Shown: positions 12,820 to 20,618, counted from the stretch's first letter. The stretch is DNA of 21,031 nt from an uncultured Clostridia bacterium (GCA_948517135.1 CAORJJ010000031.1:1-21031), one strand, 5' to 3'. Numbers and translations: made by a program. Notes: generated from the letters alone by a model not told the origin.

Positions 12820-12848
12820 AGAGATGATATTTCTATCATCTCTTTTTG
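12820..12848 (+). terminator. Terminator after the small unknown gene
   Basis: A perfect 10-bp stem (12820-12829 with 12834-12843, loop TTTC) followed by five T. Confidence 0.92.
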
Positions 12849-12893
12849 TTTGTATAAAAATAACTAAAAATTAATGAGACATGCATTTTTTTG

Positions 12894-12922
12894 TTGACAA
12901 AGCAGGAAAATTGTGTTAAAAT
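12894..12922 (+). promoter_or_regulatory. Promoter of the rplU-rpmA operon
   Basis: A consensus TTGACA (12894-12899), a 17-bp spacer and TAAAAT (12917-12922) with TGT before it (extended -10). This is the same core as the S6 operon promoter. Confidence 0.92.
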
Positions 12923-12928
12923 CTATTA

Positions 12929-13015
12929 CTGTAAACTGCTTAACTAGGGTTCTAAAATACTATATTAAGATAGTTACCCAAGTTGGAAGTTAGCGAGTAT
13001 ACAAAAAAGGGAGGT
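12929..13015 (+). promoter_or_regulatory. Probable L21 (rplU) mRNA leader
   Basis: About 95 nt of leader precede rplU. It folds as AACT/AGTT (12942-12945 with 12981-12984) and GGGT/ACCC (12947-12950 with 12976-12979), separated by an A/A mismatch. An inner stem (12959-12963 with 12970-12974) is also present. L21 leader structures upstream of rplU are known in Bacillota and serve autoregulation. The match here is by position and fold only. The Shine-Dalgarno GGGAGGTG is at about 13009-13015. Confidence 0.55.
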
Positions 13016-13024
13016 GCATTTTTA

Positions 13025-13366
13025 ATGTACGCAATAATTGAAGCATGTGGTAGACAATACAAAGTACAAGAAGGTGAAACTGTATATTTTGAAAAATTAG
13101 ATACAGAAGAAGGAAAAAAAGTTTCTTTTGATAAAGTTGTTTTAGTATCTAATGATGGAAAAGTACAAGTTGGAAATCCTTATGTTGCTGGTGCTAAAGT
13201 TGAAGGAAAAGTTGTTTCTAATGGTAGAGGAAAGAAAATTTTAGTTTTCAAATACAAAGCTAAAAAGAATGAAAGAAAAACTAGAGGACATAGACAAGAC
13301 TACACTAAAGTAGAAATTTCTTCAATAAAAGTAAAAGCTGAAAAAAAAGAAAAAGTAGCTGAATAA
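13025..13366 (+). CDS. rplU: 50S ribosomal protein L21
   Basis: From the ATG at 13025 the protein is 113 residues and is standard L21: MYAIIEACGRQYKVQEGE, 'KVSFDKVVLVSNDGKVQVGNPYV', and the RNA-binding 'KKILVFKYKAKKNERKTRGHRQDYTKVEISSI'. An in-frame ATG at 12983 would add 14 residues, but it lies inside the leader fold and has no Shine-Dalgarno. GGGAGGTG sits about 9 nt before 13025, so I chose the shorter form. L21 binds 23S rRNA with L20 and is encoded with L27, as in most bacteria. Confidence 0.96.
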   Translation: MYAIIEACGRQYKVQEGETVYFEKLDTEEGKKVSFDKVVLVSNDGKVQVGNPYVAGAKVEGKVVSNGRGKKILVFKYKAKKNERKTRGHRQDYTKVEISSIKVKAEKKEKVAE

Positions 13367-13442
13367 TAGCTATATAGAATTATATCGAGATTAATTATGA
13401 ATAGATATAAATAAAATATAAAGCGAAAGGAGTGAATCTTTC

Positions 13443-13700
13443 ATGGCACACAAAAAAGGTCAAGGTAGTGTTAAAAACGGAAGAGATAGTGAGTCAAAGA
13501 GACTTGGTGTCAAAAAATCTGATGGACAAATAGTTAAAGCTGGAAACATCATAATTAGACAAAGAGGAACAAATGTACATCCAGGAACTAATGTAGGAAT
13601 CGGTAGCGATGACACTTTATTTGCTTTAATTGATGGAACAGTTAAATTTGAAAGAAAAGGTAAAGATAAAAAACAAGTTAGTGTTTATCCTGCAGAGTAA
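13443..13700 (+). CDS. rpmA: 50S ribosomal protein L27 (form without N-terminal extension)
   Basis: This 85-residue L27 begins MAHKKGQGSVKNGRDSESKRLGVKKSDGQ and continues 'AGNIIIRQRGTNVHPGTNVGIGSDDTLFALIDG'. Its N-terminus reaches into the peptidyl-transferase centre. Most Bacillota make L27 with an extra N-terminal peptide (of the LxLxxxxFAS type) that the Prp protease removes, with the prp gene between rplU and rpmA. Here the protein starts at the mature end and only 76 bp separate the two genes, too little for prp. AAAGGAG (13426-13432) fixes the start. Confidence 0.96.
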   Translation: MAHKKGQGSVKNGRDSESKRLGVKKSDGQIVKAGNIIIRQRGTNVHPGTNVGIGSDDTLFALIDGTVKFERKGKDKKQVSVYPAE

Positions 13701-13716
13701 ATAAAATAATAGAAGG

Positions 13717-13742
13717 CGAGGCTTTTATAGTCTCGTTTTTTT
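13717..13742 (+). terminator. Terminator after rpmA
   Basis: A 6-bp stem (13717-13722 with 13730-13735, one G-T) with a 7-nt loop is followed by T at 13736-13742. The T-run passes directly into the next inverted repeat. Confidence 0.8.
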
Positions 13743-13780
13743 ATTTAGTAGGAAGTGCAGAGCACTTTACTACTAAATAA
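13741..13780. repeat. Long imperfect inverted repeat 1
   Basis: Arms of 11 bp (13741-13751 with 13770-13780) enclose a second stem of 6 bp (13753-13758 with 13762-13767, loop AGA), with a one-versus-two-base bulge between. It would form a near-continuous hairpin of about 17 bp. It lies just behind the L27 terminator and encodes nothing. Confidence 0.85.
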
Positions 13781-13796
13781 AAGTTTCGATAATTTC

Positions 13797-13829
13797 TGTT
13801 CACGATTTTGTACAACAAAATCGTGAACA
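13797..13829. repeat. Perfect inverted repeat 2
   Basis: A perfect 15-bp stem (13797-13811 with 13815-13829) with a 3-nt loop ACA. No T-run follows, so it is not a standard terminator. It lies 17 nt after inverted repeat 1. The rest of 13830-13914 is plain A/T-rich DNA with no gene. Confidence 0.9.
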
Positions 13830-13914
13830 ATTAAGTAAAGTTTTGTATTTTGTAATTATCATATCATCCACTTTTGTTCTTCCTAAAAATATAAACTTTT
13901 TACAATTAAATATA

Positions 13915-13972
13915 TTGAAAAAAAATATATTATATGTTTTAATTGTTATATGTAAAATAAGATTATTTTACA
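13915..13972 (+). promoter_or_regulatory. Promoter and operator-like palindrome before the FGE-like gene
   Basis: TTGAAA (13915-13920), a 17-bp spacer and TTTAAT (13938-13943) with TGT before it suggest an extended -10 promoter starting near 13949. Directly downstream is a perfect 10+10 bp palindrome with a 2-nt centre (13951-13960 with 13963-13972, half-site TGTAAAATAA). The promoter itself lies within a looser inverted repeat (13902-13910 with 13938-13946). A dimeric repressor bound there would block early elongation. Confidence 0.6.
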
Positions 13973-13999
13973 GTACATTTTTACAAAGGAGAGAAGTAT

Positions 14000-15136
14000 A
14001 TGGGAGGTAAATTATCACCTATAATTATAATTGTTTTATTAGTTTTAGTAATAGTAATAGCAATTGTTGTTTATGGAGTAGTCACAGGAACTGGGGGATT
14101 CACAAACAATTCTAATACTAATACTCAACAATCAGAAAATATAGTTGCAACGCCAGTTTTAAGTTTAAAGAAAAAAGATATTGATGAAGATTTAGAAGAA
14201 AATAAATTAAGCTCTGTAACAATAACTGTTACAGCAACAACAGAAGATAAAGATGGTATTGCTGAAATAACACTTCCAGATAAAACAACAGTAAAAGGAG
14301 ATACAGCTACATTTGAAGCAACAGAAAATAAAAAGTATTCATTTTCAGCTAAAGGTGTAAATGGAGAAGTAGGAACTGGAACAATAGAAGTTACTGAAAT
14401 TGCAGAAATTTCAGCTTCAAATCCATATGTTCCAACAGGATTTTCAGTTATAAATGAAGATGTAGATAAAGGTTTTGTTATTCAAGATGAAAATGGAAAT
14501 CAATATGTATGGGTTCCAGTTGAATCAGGAAAGCTAACACGTGATATGATTCTAAATGGAAAATATGAAGAATCAAGTACATCAGCAACATCATTAGTAA
14601 ATAGTGTTGCTAAATATTATGGTTTTTATATAGCAAGATTTGAAACTTCAGAGTATGATATTGATGGAGAATCAGTTGCAGCAAGTATGGCTGGAAAAAT
14701 TCCATGGACAAACATAACATATTTAGATGCTGTGAATTATGCAAATGATTCTGCAACAAAATTTGAATATGAAGATGGTTGTTCTACTGCATTGATGAAT
14801 AGTTATGCTTGGGATACTGTTTTAAAATGGATAGATATAAATTATGAAAATTATTCACAAAATACTAATTATGGAAATTATGAGTATACAGTATATCCAA
14901 CAGGAACTACTGAATCAGATACAGTTAATAATATTTGCGACTTAGCTGGAAATGTTAGAGAATGGACAACTGAAATATATAAAGATTCAGCTAATGATAA
15001 AAGTGATAATATTAAGCAGAGAGTTATTCGTGGAGGAAGTGCTAATTTAAGTAGAACACCTTCAAGCCATATAGGTTATGCTGAAAATACATCAGATACT
15101 TATTGGGGATTCAGAATGATTTTATATAAACAATAA
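14000..15136 (+). CDS. Membrane-anchored, FGE/SUMF1-like (C-type-lectin-fold) surface protein
   Basis: This 378-residue protein has an N-terminal membrane helix (about 7-28, PIIIIVLLVLVIVIAIVVYG) and an Asn/Thr-rich linker. A beta-rich, Ig-like segment follows (about 45-130, 'SSVTITVTATTEDKDGIAEITLPD'). The FGE-sulfatase/SUMF1-type domain spans about 150-378 ('NQYVWVPVESGKL', 'YYGFYIARFETS', 'PWTNITYLDAVNYAND', 'NNICDLAGNVREWTTE', 'RVIRGGSA', 'YWGFRMIL'). Formylglycine-generating enzymes use a Cys pair near the C-terminus; I see only two Cys (in DGCS and NNIC), neither in that context. Binding at the outer face is therefore more likely than catalysis. Diversity-generating retroelement targets share this fold, but no reverse transcriptase is present in this window. 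It is 13 bp upstream of upp and has its own promoter and palindrome. Confidence 0.8.
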   Translation: MGGKLSPIIIIVLLVLVIVIAIVVYGVVTGTGGFTNNSNTNTQQSENIVATPVLSLKKKDIDEDLEENKLSSVTITVTATTEDKDGIAEITLPDKTTVKGDTATFEATENKKYSFSAKGVNGEVGTGTIEVTEIAEISASNPYVPTGFSVINEDVDKGFVIQDENGNQYVWVPVESGKLTRDMILNGKYEESSTSATSLVNSVAKYYGFYIARFETSEYDIDGESVAASMAGKIPWTNITYLDAVNYANDSATKFEYEDGCSTALMNSYAWDTVLKWIDINYENYSQNTNYGNYEYTVYPTGTTESDTVNNICDLAGNVREWTTEIYKDSANDKSDNIKQRVIRGGSANLSRTPSSHIGYAENTSDTYWGFRMILYKQ

Positions 15137-15149
15137 AAGAGGTAATAAA

Positions 15150-15776
15150 ATGGGAGTTACAGAATTAAATCACCCTTTAGTTTCTCATAAATTAACAATT
15201 TTGAGAAATAAAGAAACAGGTACAAAAGAATTTAGAGAAATAATAGGAGAAATTTCTTCAATACTATGTTATGAAGCAATGAAAGATGCACAACTTGAAG
15301 ATATTAAAGTTGAAACTCCAATTTGTACTATGACAGGAAAAAAATTAAATGAAGATAAATATGCATTTGTTCCAATTTTAAGAGCTGGAACAGGAATGCT
15401 TGATGGATTAATTCATACTATGCCAAATGCGAAAATTGGCCATATAGGAATGTATAGAAATGAAGAAACTTTAAAACCTGTAAAATATTATTATAAAACA
15501 CCAAGTGATATAGAAAATAGGGAAGTAATAATATTAGATCCAATGCTTGCTACTGGAGGTTCAGGAATTGATGCTATAACAATGTTAAAAGAAAGTGGAG
15601 CTAAAAAAATCAAATTCTTATGTATTATAGCAGCACCAGAAGGAATTGAAAAAATGCAAAAAATTCATCCGGATGTAGAAATTTATTGTGCGACAATAGA
15701 TGAAAAATTAAATGAAAATGGATATATTGTTCCAGGTCTTGGAGATGCTGGAGATAGAATTTTCGGAACAAAATAA
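15150..15776 (+). CDS. upp: Uracil phosphoribosyltransferase
   Basis: This 208-residue protein is typical Upp: 'LNHPLVSHKLTILRNKETGTKEFREIIGEIS', 'VPILRAGTGMLDGL', the PRPP-binding 'VIILDPMLATGGSG' and 'YIVPGLGDAGDRIFGTK' at the end. It converts uracil and PRPP to UMP in pyrimidine salvage. It is 13 bp behind the FGE-like gene with AGAGG upstream, so it is probably on the same mRNA, an unusual partner. A terminator follows immediately. Confidence 0.97.
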   Translation: MGVTELNHPLVSHKLTILRNKETGTKEFREIIGEISSILCYEAMKDAQLEDIKVETPICTMTGKKLNEDKYAFVPILRAGTGMLDGLIHTMPNAKIGHIGMYRNEETLKPVKYYYKTPSDIENREVIILDPMLATGGSGIDAITMLKESGAKKIKFLCIIAAPEGIEKMQKIHPDVEIYCATIDEKLNENGYIVPGLGDAGDRIFGTK

Positions 15777-15780
15777 AATT

Positions 15781-15805
15781 AGGCAACCTTTTGGTTGTCT
15801 TTTTA
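15781..15805 (+). terminator. Terminator after upp
   Basis: An 8-bp stem (15781-15788 with 15793-15800, one G-T) with loop TTTT, followed by five T. Confidence 0.9.
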
Positions 15806-15826
15806 TTTTCTATAATATCGAATAAC

Positions 15827-15855
15827 TTGAATTTATGTAAACAGTATGATATAAT
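15827..15855 (+). promoter_or_regulatory. Promoter of the secreted TPM gene
   Basis: TTGAAT (15827-15832), a 17-bp spacer and TATAAT (15850-15855) with TGA before it (extended -10). The leader is about 100 nt with no obvious fold. GGAGGAA (15949-15955) leads the gene. Confidence 0.85.
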
Positions 15856-15960
15856 AATATTGCCTAAATCGTAAATACTCCATATTGTCATCTTTAGTTA
15901 TAACATCAGACAATTTGAAGAATACAATTTAGAGTAAATAATTTTGATGGAGGAAACATC

Positions 15961-17289
15961 ATGGAAAAAAGATTACGGAGTTTTGGAGTTGCATTTTTGG
16001 CAGTAGTCATGCTACTTGTACTGTTTGGGAATACAGTAGCATATGCGGATGAAAGTGCAGAAGGGTACACAGTTGTTACAGACAATGCAGGCTTGCTGAA
16101 TGAAGAACAAATTGAGGAAATTAATGAAGTCTCTAAGCAGTTTGAATTGTTGAAACCAGCACTATATGTAGAATATTGTGATGAGAGAACTTGTAGCCAA
16201 ACATATACCAATGAGCTTTCTAAAAAGTTGTATAATGAAATTTTCGGAGATAATAAGCATGGAATTATCATTGTATTTTCTTTTTATAAAGAAGCTAATG
16301 GATATTATTCTGTTACTTATGGTGACAAGTTACAAATTAATGAATCCAAAGTATCAAGGTTGATTGAAGGAACATATCATGATTATCCAACTGATAGTAC
16401 TTGGATTACAGGAAGTTTTAAATTGTGTACTGATTATTTTTCCAGCGTTGAATACAATATTGTTCATGCGGACGAAATAGCAGAACAAAAAGCACAGCAG
16501 GAGGCAGAAAATAAGGCAAACTTTATTAAATTTATGAAAATCCTTGCAATAGTTATTGGAGTGATTGTAATAATATGCCTTGCTTATAATCTTCATAAAA
16601 ATGAAAAGAAATATGAGGAAAATCTCAATGAAAAAAATAAAAGAATAAAGAAATTAGAAGATGACAAATATTCTTTGATAGTGAAGTTAGAATCTGCTGA
16701 AAATAAAGCAAACAGTTTGGAAAAGTGGAAAGAAGATGCTAGGAGTATTGATAAAAATATTCAGGAAAAGATAGAAGACTTTAGAGCCAAAAAGGTTGCA
16801 AAAGATTTTGATTGTAGATATTCTAAATATACACGGAAAAAAATTGAGGCAGAAGATTATAAGGTTTTAGAAAGATTAACGCATGAATATGAAAGGTTAT
16901 CATCAGCCGAAAAGAACTATGTAACTGTTGATATGAAAGAAATTTCAGAGAGAACGGTAGAATCTGCAAAACTTTATGCTAAAGAAGCAGAAAAGAAAAT
17001 TGAGGAAATCTGCAACTCTTCTGAAGGTAACCGGCATTATAGATCTCAATTGGCAGATACAGTAAGCTACTATAATCACGTGCCTTCTTTCGTACGAGTT
17101 ATGATTGCTTCAAGCTTAATAAGACGCCTTAATGCAATGAATGATGAAGCAAATAATGATTATAGAAGATATAAAAGAGAGCAAGAAATATCAAATTCTT
17201 CAAATAATTATAGCTCTAGTTCTAGCTCCTTTAGCGGAAGCTTTGGAGGTGGCGGAACATTCGGTGGCGGCTTTGGTGGCGGACATTAA
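15961..17289 (+). CDS. Secreted/membrane TPM domain protein with coiled coil and Gly-rich tail
   Basis: This 442-residue protein has a signal peptide (1-29, cleavage likely after NTVAYA). An extracellular TPM domain follows (about 35-160: 'TVVTDNAGLLNEEQIEEINEVSKQFE', 'NKHGIIIVFSFY', 'YYSVTYGDKL'), with a Cys73/Cys78 pair. There is then one membrane helix (about 191-209), a cytoplasmic coiled coil (about 213-260), a helical region, and a Ser/Gly tail ending in GGG repeats (about 405-442). SP-TPM-TM-Gly-rich is the usual layout of the TPM/YgcG family. The layout is the reverse of the TPM protein at 7175-7726, whose membrane helix comes before the TPM part. Its 5' end is near 43% GC (sampled) with CGG and CTG codons, unlike its neighbours, which suggests transfer. 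It has its own promoter and terminator between upp and aspS. Confidence 0.85.
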   Translation: MEKRLRSFGVAFLAVVMLLVLFGNTVAYADESAEGYTVVTDNAGLLNEEQIEEINEVSKQFELLKPALYVEYCDERTCSQTYTNELSKKLYNEIFGDNKHGIIIVFSFYKEANGYYSVTYGDKLQINESKVSRLIEGTYHDYPTDSTWITGSFKLCTDYFSSVEYNIVHADEIAEQKAQQEAENKANFIKFMKILAIVIGVIVIICLAYNLHKNEKKYEENLNEKNKRIKKLEDDKYSLIVKLESAENKANSLEKWKEDARSIDKNIQEKIEDFRAKKVAKDFDCRYSKYTRKKIEAEDYKVLERLTHEYERLSSAEKNYVTVDMKEISERTVESAKLYAKEAEKKIEEICNSSEGNRHYRSQLADTVSYYNHVPSFVRVMIASSLIRRLNAMNDEANNDYRRYKREQEISNSSNNYSSSSSSFSGSFGGGGTFGGGFGGGH

Positions 17290-17311
17290 TTAAATGAAAC
17301 TCGTAGTCAAG

Positions 17312-17342
17312 ACCTCTTGGAGTTTATCCAAGAGGTTTTTTC
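17312..17342 (+). terminator. Terminator after the secreted TPM gene
   Basis: A perfect 10-bp stem (17312-17321 with 17327-17336), loop GTTTA, then a T-run. Confidence 0.93.
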
Positions 17343-17376
17343 TATTTCAAAGTTAGAGTGATTTTTAATGAATATA

Positions 17377-17405
17377 TTGAAAAAAAAAAGCAAATAATGT
17401 ATAAT
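17377..17405 (+). promoter_or_regulatory. Promoter of aspS
   Basis: TTGAAA (17377-17382), a 17-bp spacer and TATAAT (17400-17405). The leader is only about 29 nt, so there is no room for a T-box riboswitch. Confidence 0.88.
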
Positions 17406-17440
17406 ATATCCACATTTTGAGATAAAAGAGGGGATAACAT

Positions 17441-19204
17441 ATGGTTAATAAATATAGAACTCACAGTTGTGGAGAATTAAGAATTACAGATGTTAATAAT
17501 GAAGTAAGATTAGCAGGATTTGTGCAAACAATAAGAAATCTGGGAAAAATGGTTTTTATTGATTTAAGAGATGAAAAAGGAATTACTCAAATAGTAATAT
17601 CTGAAGAAACAGCCTGTGAAATGAAGGATATAGCAAAGGAATGTACTTTAACAGTACTAGGAACAGTTGTGGAAAGAACAAGTAAGAATGATAAAATTCT
17701 TACAGGAGATATAGAAATTGTTGCTAAAGAAATTACTGTTTTAGGAAAATGCAGAAATGCATTACCTTTTGAAATCAATGTTGAAGGGCAAAATGTTAGA
17801 GAAGATTTAAGATTAGAATATAGATTTTTGGATTTAAGAAATGAAACTATTCATAAAAATATACTTTTGCGTTCTAAAATTTTAAAAGATTTCAGAACTG
17901 CAATGGATGAACTAGAATTTACAGAAATTCAAACTCCAATTCTTGCAAATTCTTCACCAGAAGGTGCAAGAGACTTCTTAGTTCCAAGTAGATTACATCC
18001 AGGTGAATTTTATGCACTTCCACAAGCACCACAACAATTTAAACAATTGTTAATGGTTTCTGGATTTAACAAATATTATCAAATTGCACCATGTTTTAGA
18101 GATGAAGATCCTAGAGCAGATCGTTCACCAGGAGAATTTTATCAATTAGACTTTGAAACAAGTTTTACAACTCAAGAAGATGTATTTAATATCATTGAAA
18201 CTGTATTACCAAAAGTTTTTAAAGAAAATACAAATTGGAAAGTTGATGAAGGACCATTTATAAGAATTCCATATAAAGAAGCTATGGAAAAATATGGTTC
18301 AGATAAACCAGATTTAAGAAATCCTTTAATAATTTCTGATTTAACAGATATATTTGAAGGTACAGAATTTAATGCATTTAAAAATAAGACAGTAAAAGCT
18401 ATTTGTACAGAAAATATGGAAGATAAACCAAGAAAATTCTTTGATAATATGTCTGCTTATGCAGTTGATGAACTTGAAGCTAAAGGTCTAGCTTGGGTAA
18501 AAGTAGATAGTGAGTATAACTTAAATGGTGGAATTAGTAAATTTATAGATGATGATAGAAAAGCAAAATTATTTGAAAGAATGAATATTAAACCAGGAAG
18601 TGCAATATACTTTGTAGCAGATGAATATGATAAAGCAGTAAAAATTGCAGGCGCTATTAGAATTAAATTAGGAAACGAATTAGATTTATTAGAGAAAGAT
18701 GTATATAAATTCTGTTTTATAGTAGATTTTCCTATGTATGAATTATCAGATGAAGGAACAATTGATTTCAATCATAATCCATTTTCAATGCCACAAGGTG
18801 GCTTAGAAGCATTAGAAACAAAAAATCCACTAGATATATATGCATATCAATATGATGCTGTATGTAATGGATATGAAATTTTATCTGGTGCTGTAAGAAA
18901 TCATGATCAAGATATTATGATTAAAGCTTTTGAAATTGCAGGATATACAGTAGAAGATGTAAAAGGAAAATTTGGTGCATTATTTAATGCATTTAGTTAT
19001 GGAACACCACCACATGCAGGAGCAGCTGCAGGAATTGATAGAATAGTTATGCTTCTTGCAAAAGAAGATAATATAAGAGAAGTTATTGCTTTTCCAAAGA
19101 ATAAAAAAGCAAGAGATTTATTAATGAATGCACCATCTAAAGTTTTTGATAAACAATTAGAAGAGGTACATATAAAATTAGATTTAGAAAATATTGATAA
19201 ATAA
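17441..19204 (+). CDS. aspS: Aspartyl-tRNA synthetase
   Basis: This 587-residue protein is a bacterial-type AspRS. An anticodon-binding OB fold comes first (about 1-105, 'VRLAGFVQTIRNLGKMVFIDLRDEKG'). The class II core follows ('RLEYRFLDLRNETIHKNILLRSKILKDFR', 'EIQTPILANSSPEGARDFLVPSRLHPGEFYALPQAPQQFKQLLMVSG') with motif 2 'FRDEDPRADR'. The inserted GAD domain spans about 290-420, and the C-terminal part has 'DYPM'-type strand residues and motif 3 'GIDRIVML'. It charges tRNA-Asp in the cytoplasm. Motif 2 reads RADRSPGEFYQLD, not the RADRQPEFTQID usual in Bacillota. The family includes forms that also charge tRNA-Asn, so specificity is open. AGAGGGG (17427-17433) precedes the start. The next gene begins 13 nt after the stop. 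Confidence 0.97.
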   Translation: MVNKYRTHSCGELRITDVNNEVRLAGFVQTIRNLGKMVFIDLRDEKGITQIVISEETACEMKDIAKECTLTVLGTVVERTSKNDKILTGDIEIVAKEITVLGKCRNALPFEINVEGQNVREDLRLEYRFLDLRNETIHKNILLRSKILKDFRTAMDELEFTEIQTPILANSSPEGARDFLVPSRLHPGEFYALPQAPQQFKQLLMVSGFNKYYQIAPCFRDEDPRADRSPGEFYQLDFETSFTTQEDVFNIIETVLPKVFKENTNWKVDEGPFIRIPYKEAMEKYGSDKPDLRNPLIISDLTDIFEGTEFNAFKNKTVKAICTENMEDKPRKFFDNMSAYAVDELEAKGLAWVKVDSEYNLNGGISKFIDDDRKAKLFERMNIKPGSAIYFVADEYDKAVKIAGAIRIKLGNELDLLEKDVYKFCFIVDFPMYELSDEGTIDFNHNPFSMPQGGLEALETKNPLDIYAYQYDAVCNGYEILSGAVRNHDQDIMIKAFEIAGYTVEDVKGKFGALFNAFSYGTPPHAGAAAGIDRIVMLLAKEDNIREVIAFPKNKKARDLLMNAPSKVFDKQLEEVHIKLDLENIDK

Positions 19205-19217
19205 GGGAATGTATTTT

Positions 19218-20618
19218 ATGAAATTTATTGAAAAGATATTTGTAACTTTTAGTTTTATAACTATTATATTAATTGGAACAGTATTTGCAGAATCAGGGAC
19301 AGTAAATGTTAGTGCTACTAGGTTAAGGAAAGAAAATAATACAGATTCAGATATCATAACAAATATATATGAAGATGATAAAGTAGAAATATTAGGTGAA
19401 GCAGGAGACTGGTATAAAGTTAAATATGATGGAAACACTGGATATGTAAAAAAACAATATATCACAGTATCAAAAACAAATACAAATTCTAATGCAACTA
19501 GTAATACTAATATATCATCTAATAATGTAATATCTAACTCAACTACTAATAATACAGTAGAGAATACTTCTTCTAATAATGAGACACCTGTTTCACAGCC
19601 AGTAGATTCTTCAAGTGTTACAACAAATTCAGCAGGAGTTTTAAGAAGTCTTCCAAGTATGATTTCTACACAAATAGCTCAAATCGAACAATCAAAACAA
19701 TTAACAAAAATTACTGAAATGGGAAATTGGGCACAAGTTACAGATGGGAATATAACAGGGTGGATTTCAAAATCCAAGATAATAAATTCAATAGTAGAGC
19801 CAATTGATAGTTCTGATTTTTCAAATGATAATACTGTAAATGAGAATATTGTAGAAAATACTACTACAATAAATAATACTAATACAGCAAACAATAATAC
19901 AGAAAATACAAATACAATTTCTAATGAAACTACTGTTGATAAAACTGGAATCATAAATGTAGAAACAGCAAAAGTTAGAGAGTCTGCCAATAGTAGTGCT
20001 ACAATTGTAGAATTTTTGGATTACAATGATAAAGTAACAATTATTGCAGAAGATGGTGAATGGTATAAAATCACAAGCCCAAAAGCTTCTGGTTATGTAA
20101 ATAAAAGATTAATTACACTTGCAGAAGATGGACAAAAATTAACTTCAAGAGGTCTAGAAGAAAGTAGATCTGGTGAAGATGATACTATTGTTAGTAAAGA
20201 GCAAAATGATGTTTTAACAAATACTTTGGCTAATAGTAATAGTGGAAATCAAGTAGCTGAATATGCAAAACAATATTTAGGATATTCATATGTAGTTGGA
20301 GGAAAAACACCAACTTCAGGTTTTGATTGTTCAGGTTTTACAAGATATGTATATTTAAACTTTGGATATAGTTTAGGAAGTACTGCTGCTAGTCAAACAG
20401 ATATTGGAATAGAAGTTACAAGGGAGAATATGCAAGTTGGAGATTTAATATTATTTTATAATGAAGGAAAAACTTCAATAGGACATACAGGAATTTATTT
20501 AGGAAATGGTGAATTTATACATTCTGCCAATCCACAAAGAGGAGTTGTGACAGATAATTTAACTACAAATTCTTATTATAATGAAAGATTTGTATCAGCA
20601 AGAAGAATTGTACAATAA
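19218..20618 (+). CDS. Secreted SH3b/NlpC-P60 peptidoglycan hydrolase
   Basis: From the ATG at 19218 the protein has 466 residues. It has a signal peptide (MKFIEKIFVTFSFITIILIG, cleavage after TVFA) and three bacterial SH3 domains joined by Asn/Thr/Ser linkers: 'GTVNVSATRLRKENNTDS...GYVKKQYI', 'SAGVLRSLPSMIST...GWISKSKI' and 'GIINVETAKVRESANSS...GYVNKRLI'. A C-terminal NlpC/P60 domain follows: 'AEYAKQYLGYSYVVGGKTP', FDCSGF with the catalytic Cys, 'GHTGIYLGNGEFIHSANP' with the catalytic His. Such enzymes cut the gamma-D-Glu-to-diamino-acid bond in cell-wall peptides. TTG at 19194 and ATG at 19209 are in frame, but AAGGGA (19203-19208) is best spaced for 19218, which also starts the signal peptide. 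It is co-transcribed with aspS. Confidence 0.93.
   Translation: MKFIEKIFVTFSFITIILIGTVFAESGTVNVSATRLRKENNTDSDIITNIYEDDKVEILGEAGDWYKVKYDGNTGYVKKQYITVSKTNTNSNATSNTNISSNNVISNSTTNNTVENTSSNNETPVSQPVDSSSVTTNSAGVLRSLPSMISTQIAQIEQSKQLTKITEMGNWAQVTDGNITGWISKSKIINSIVEPIDSSDFSNDNTVNENIVENTTTINNTNTANNNTENTNTISNETTVDKTGIINVETAKVRESANSSATIVEFLDYNDKVTIIAEDGEWYKITSPKASGYVNKRLITLAEDGQKLTSRGLEESRSGEDDTIVSKEQNDVLTNTLANSNSGNQVAEYAKQYLGYSYVVGGKTPTSGFDCSGFTRYVYLNFGYSLGSTAASQTDIGIEVTRENMQVGDLILFYNEGKTSIGHTGIYLGNGEFIHSANPQRGVVTDNLTTNSYYNERFVSARRIVQ

Noticed and set aside
12983..13024. Longer L21 start adding 14 residues
   Set aside because: It lies inside the structured leader, has no Shine-Dalgarno, and the added residues do not resemble L21; the ATG at 13025 is well placed after GGGAGGTG.
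17406..17440. T-box riboswitch before aspS
   Set aside because: The leader is only about 29 nt, far too short for a T-box.
19194..19217. TTG or upstream ATG start for the NlpC/P60 gene
   Set aside because: The TTG is inside aspS with no ribosome site, and the ATG at 19209 directly abuts AAGGGA. The ATG at 19218 has the right spacing and starts a clean signal peptide.
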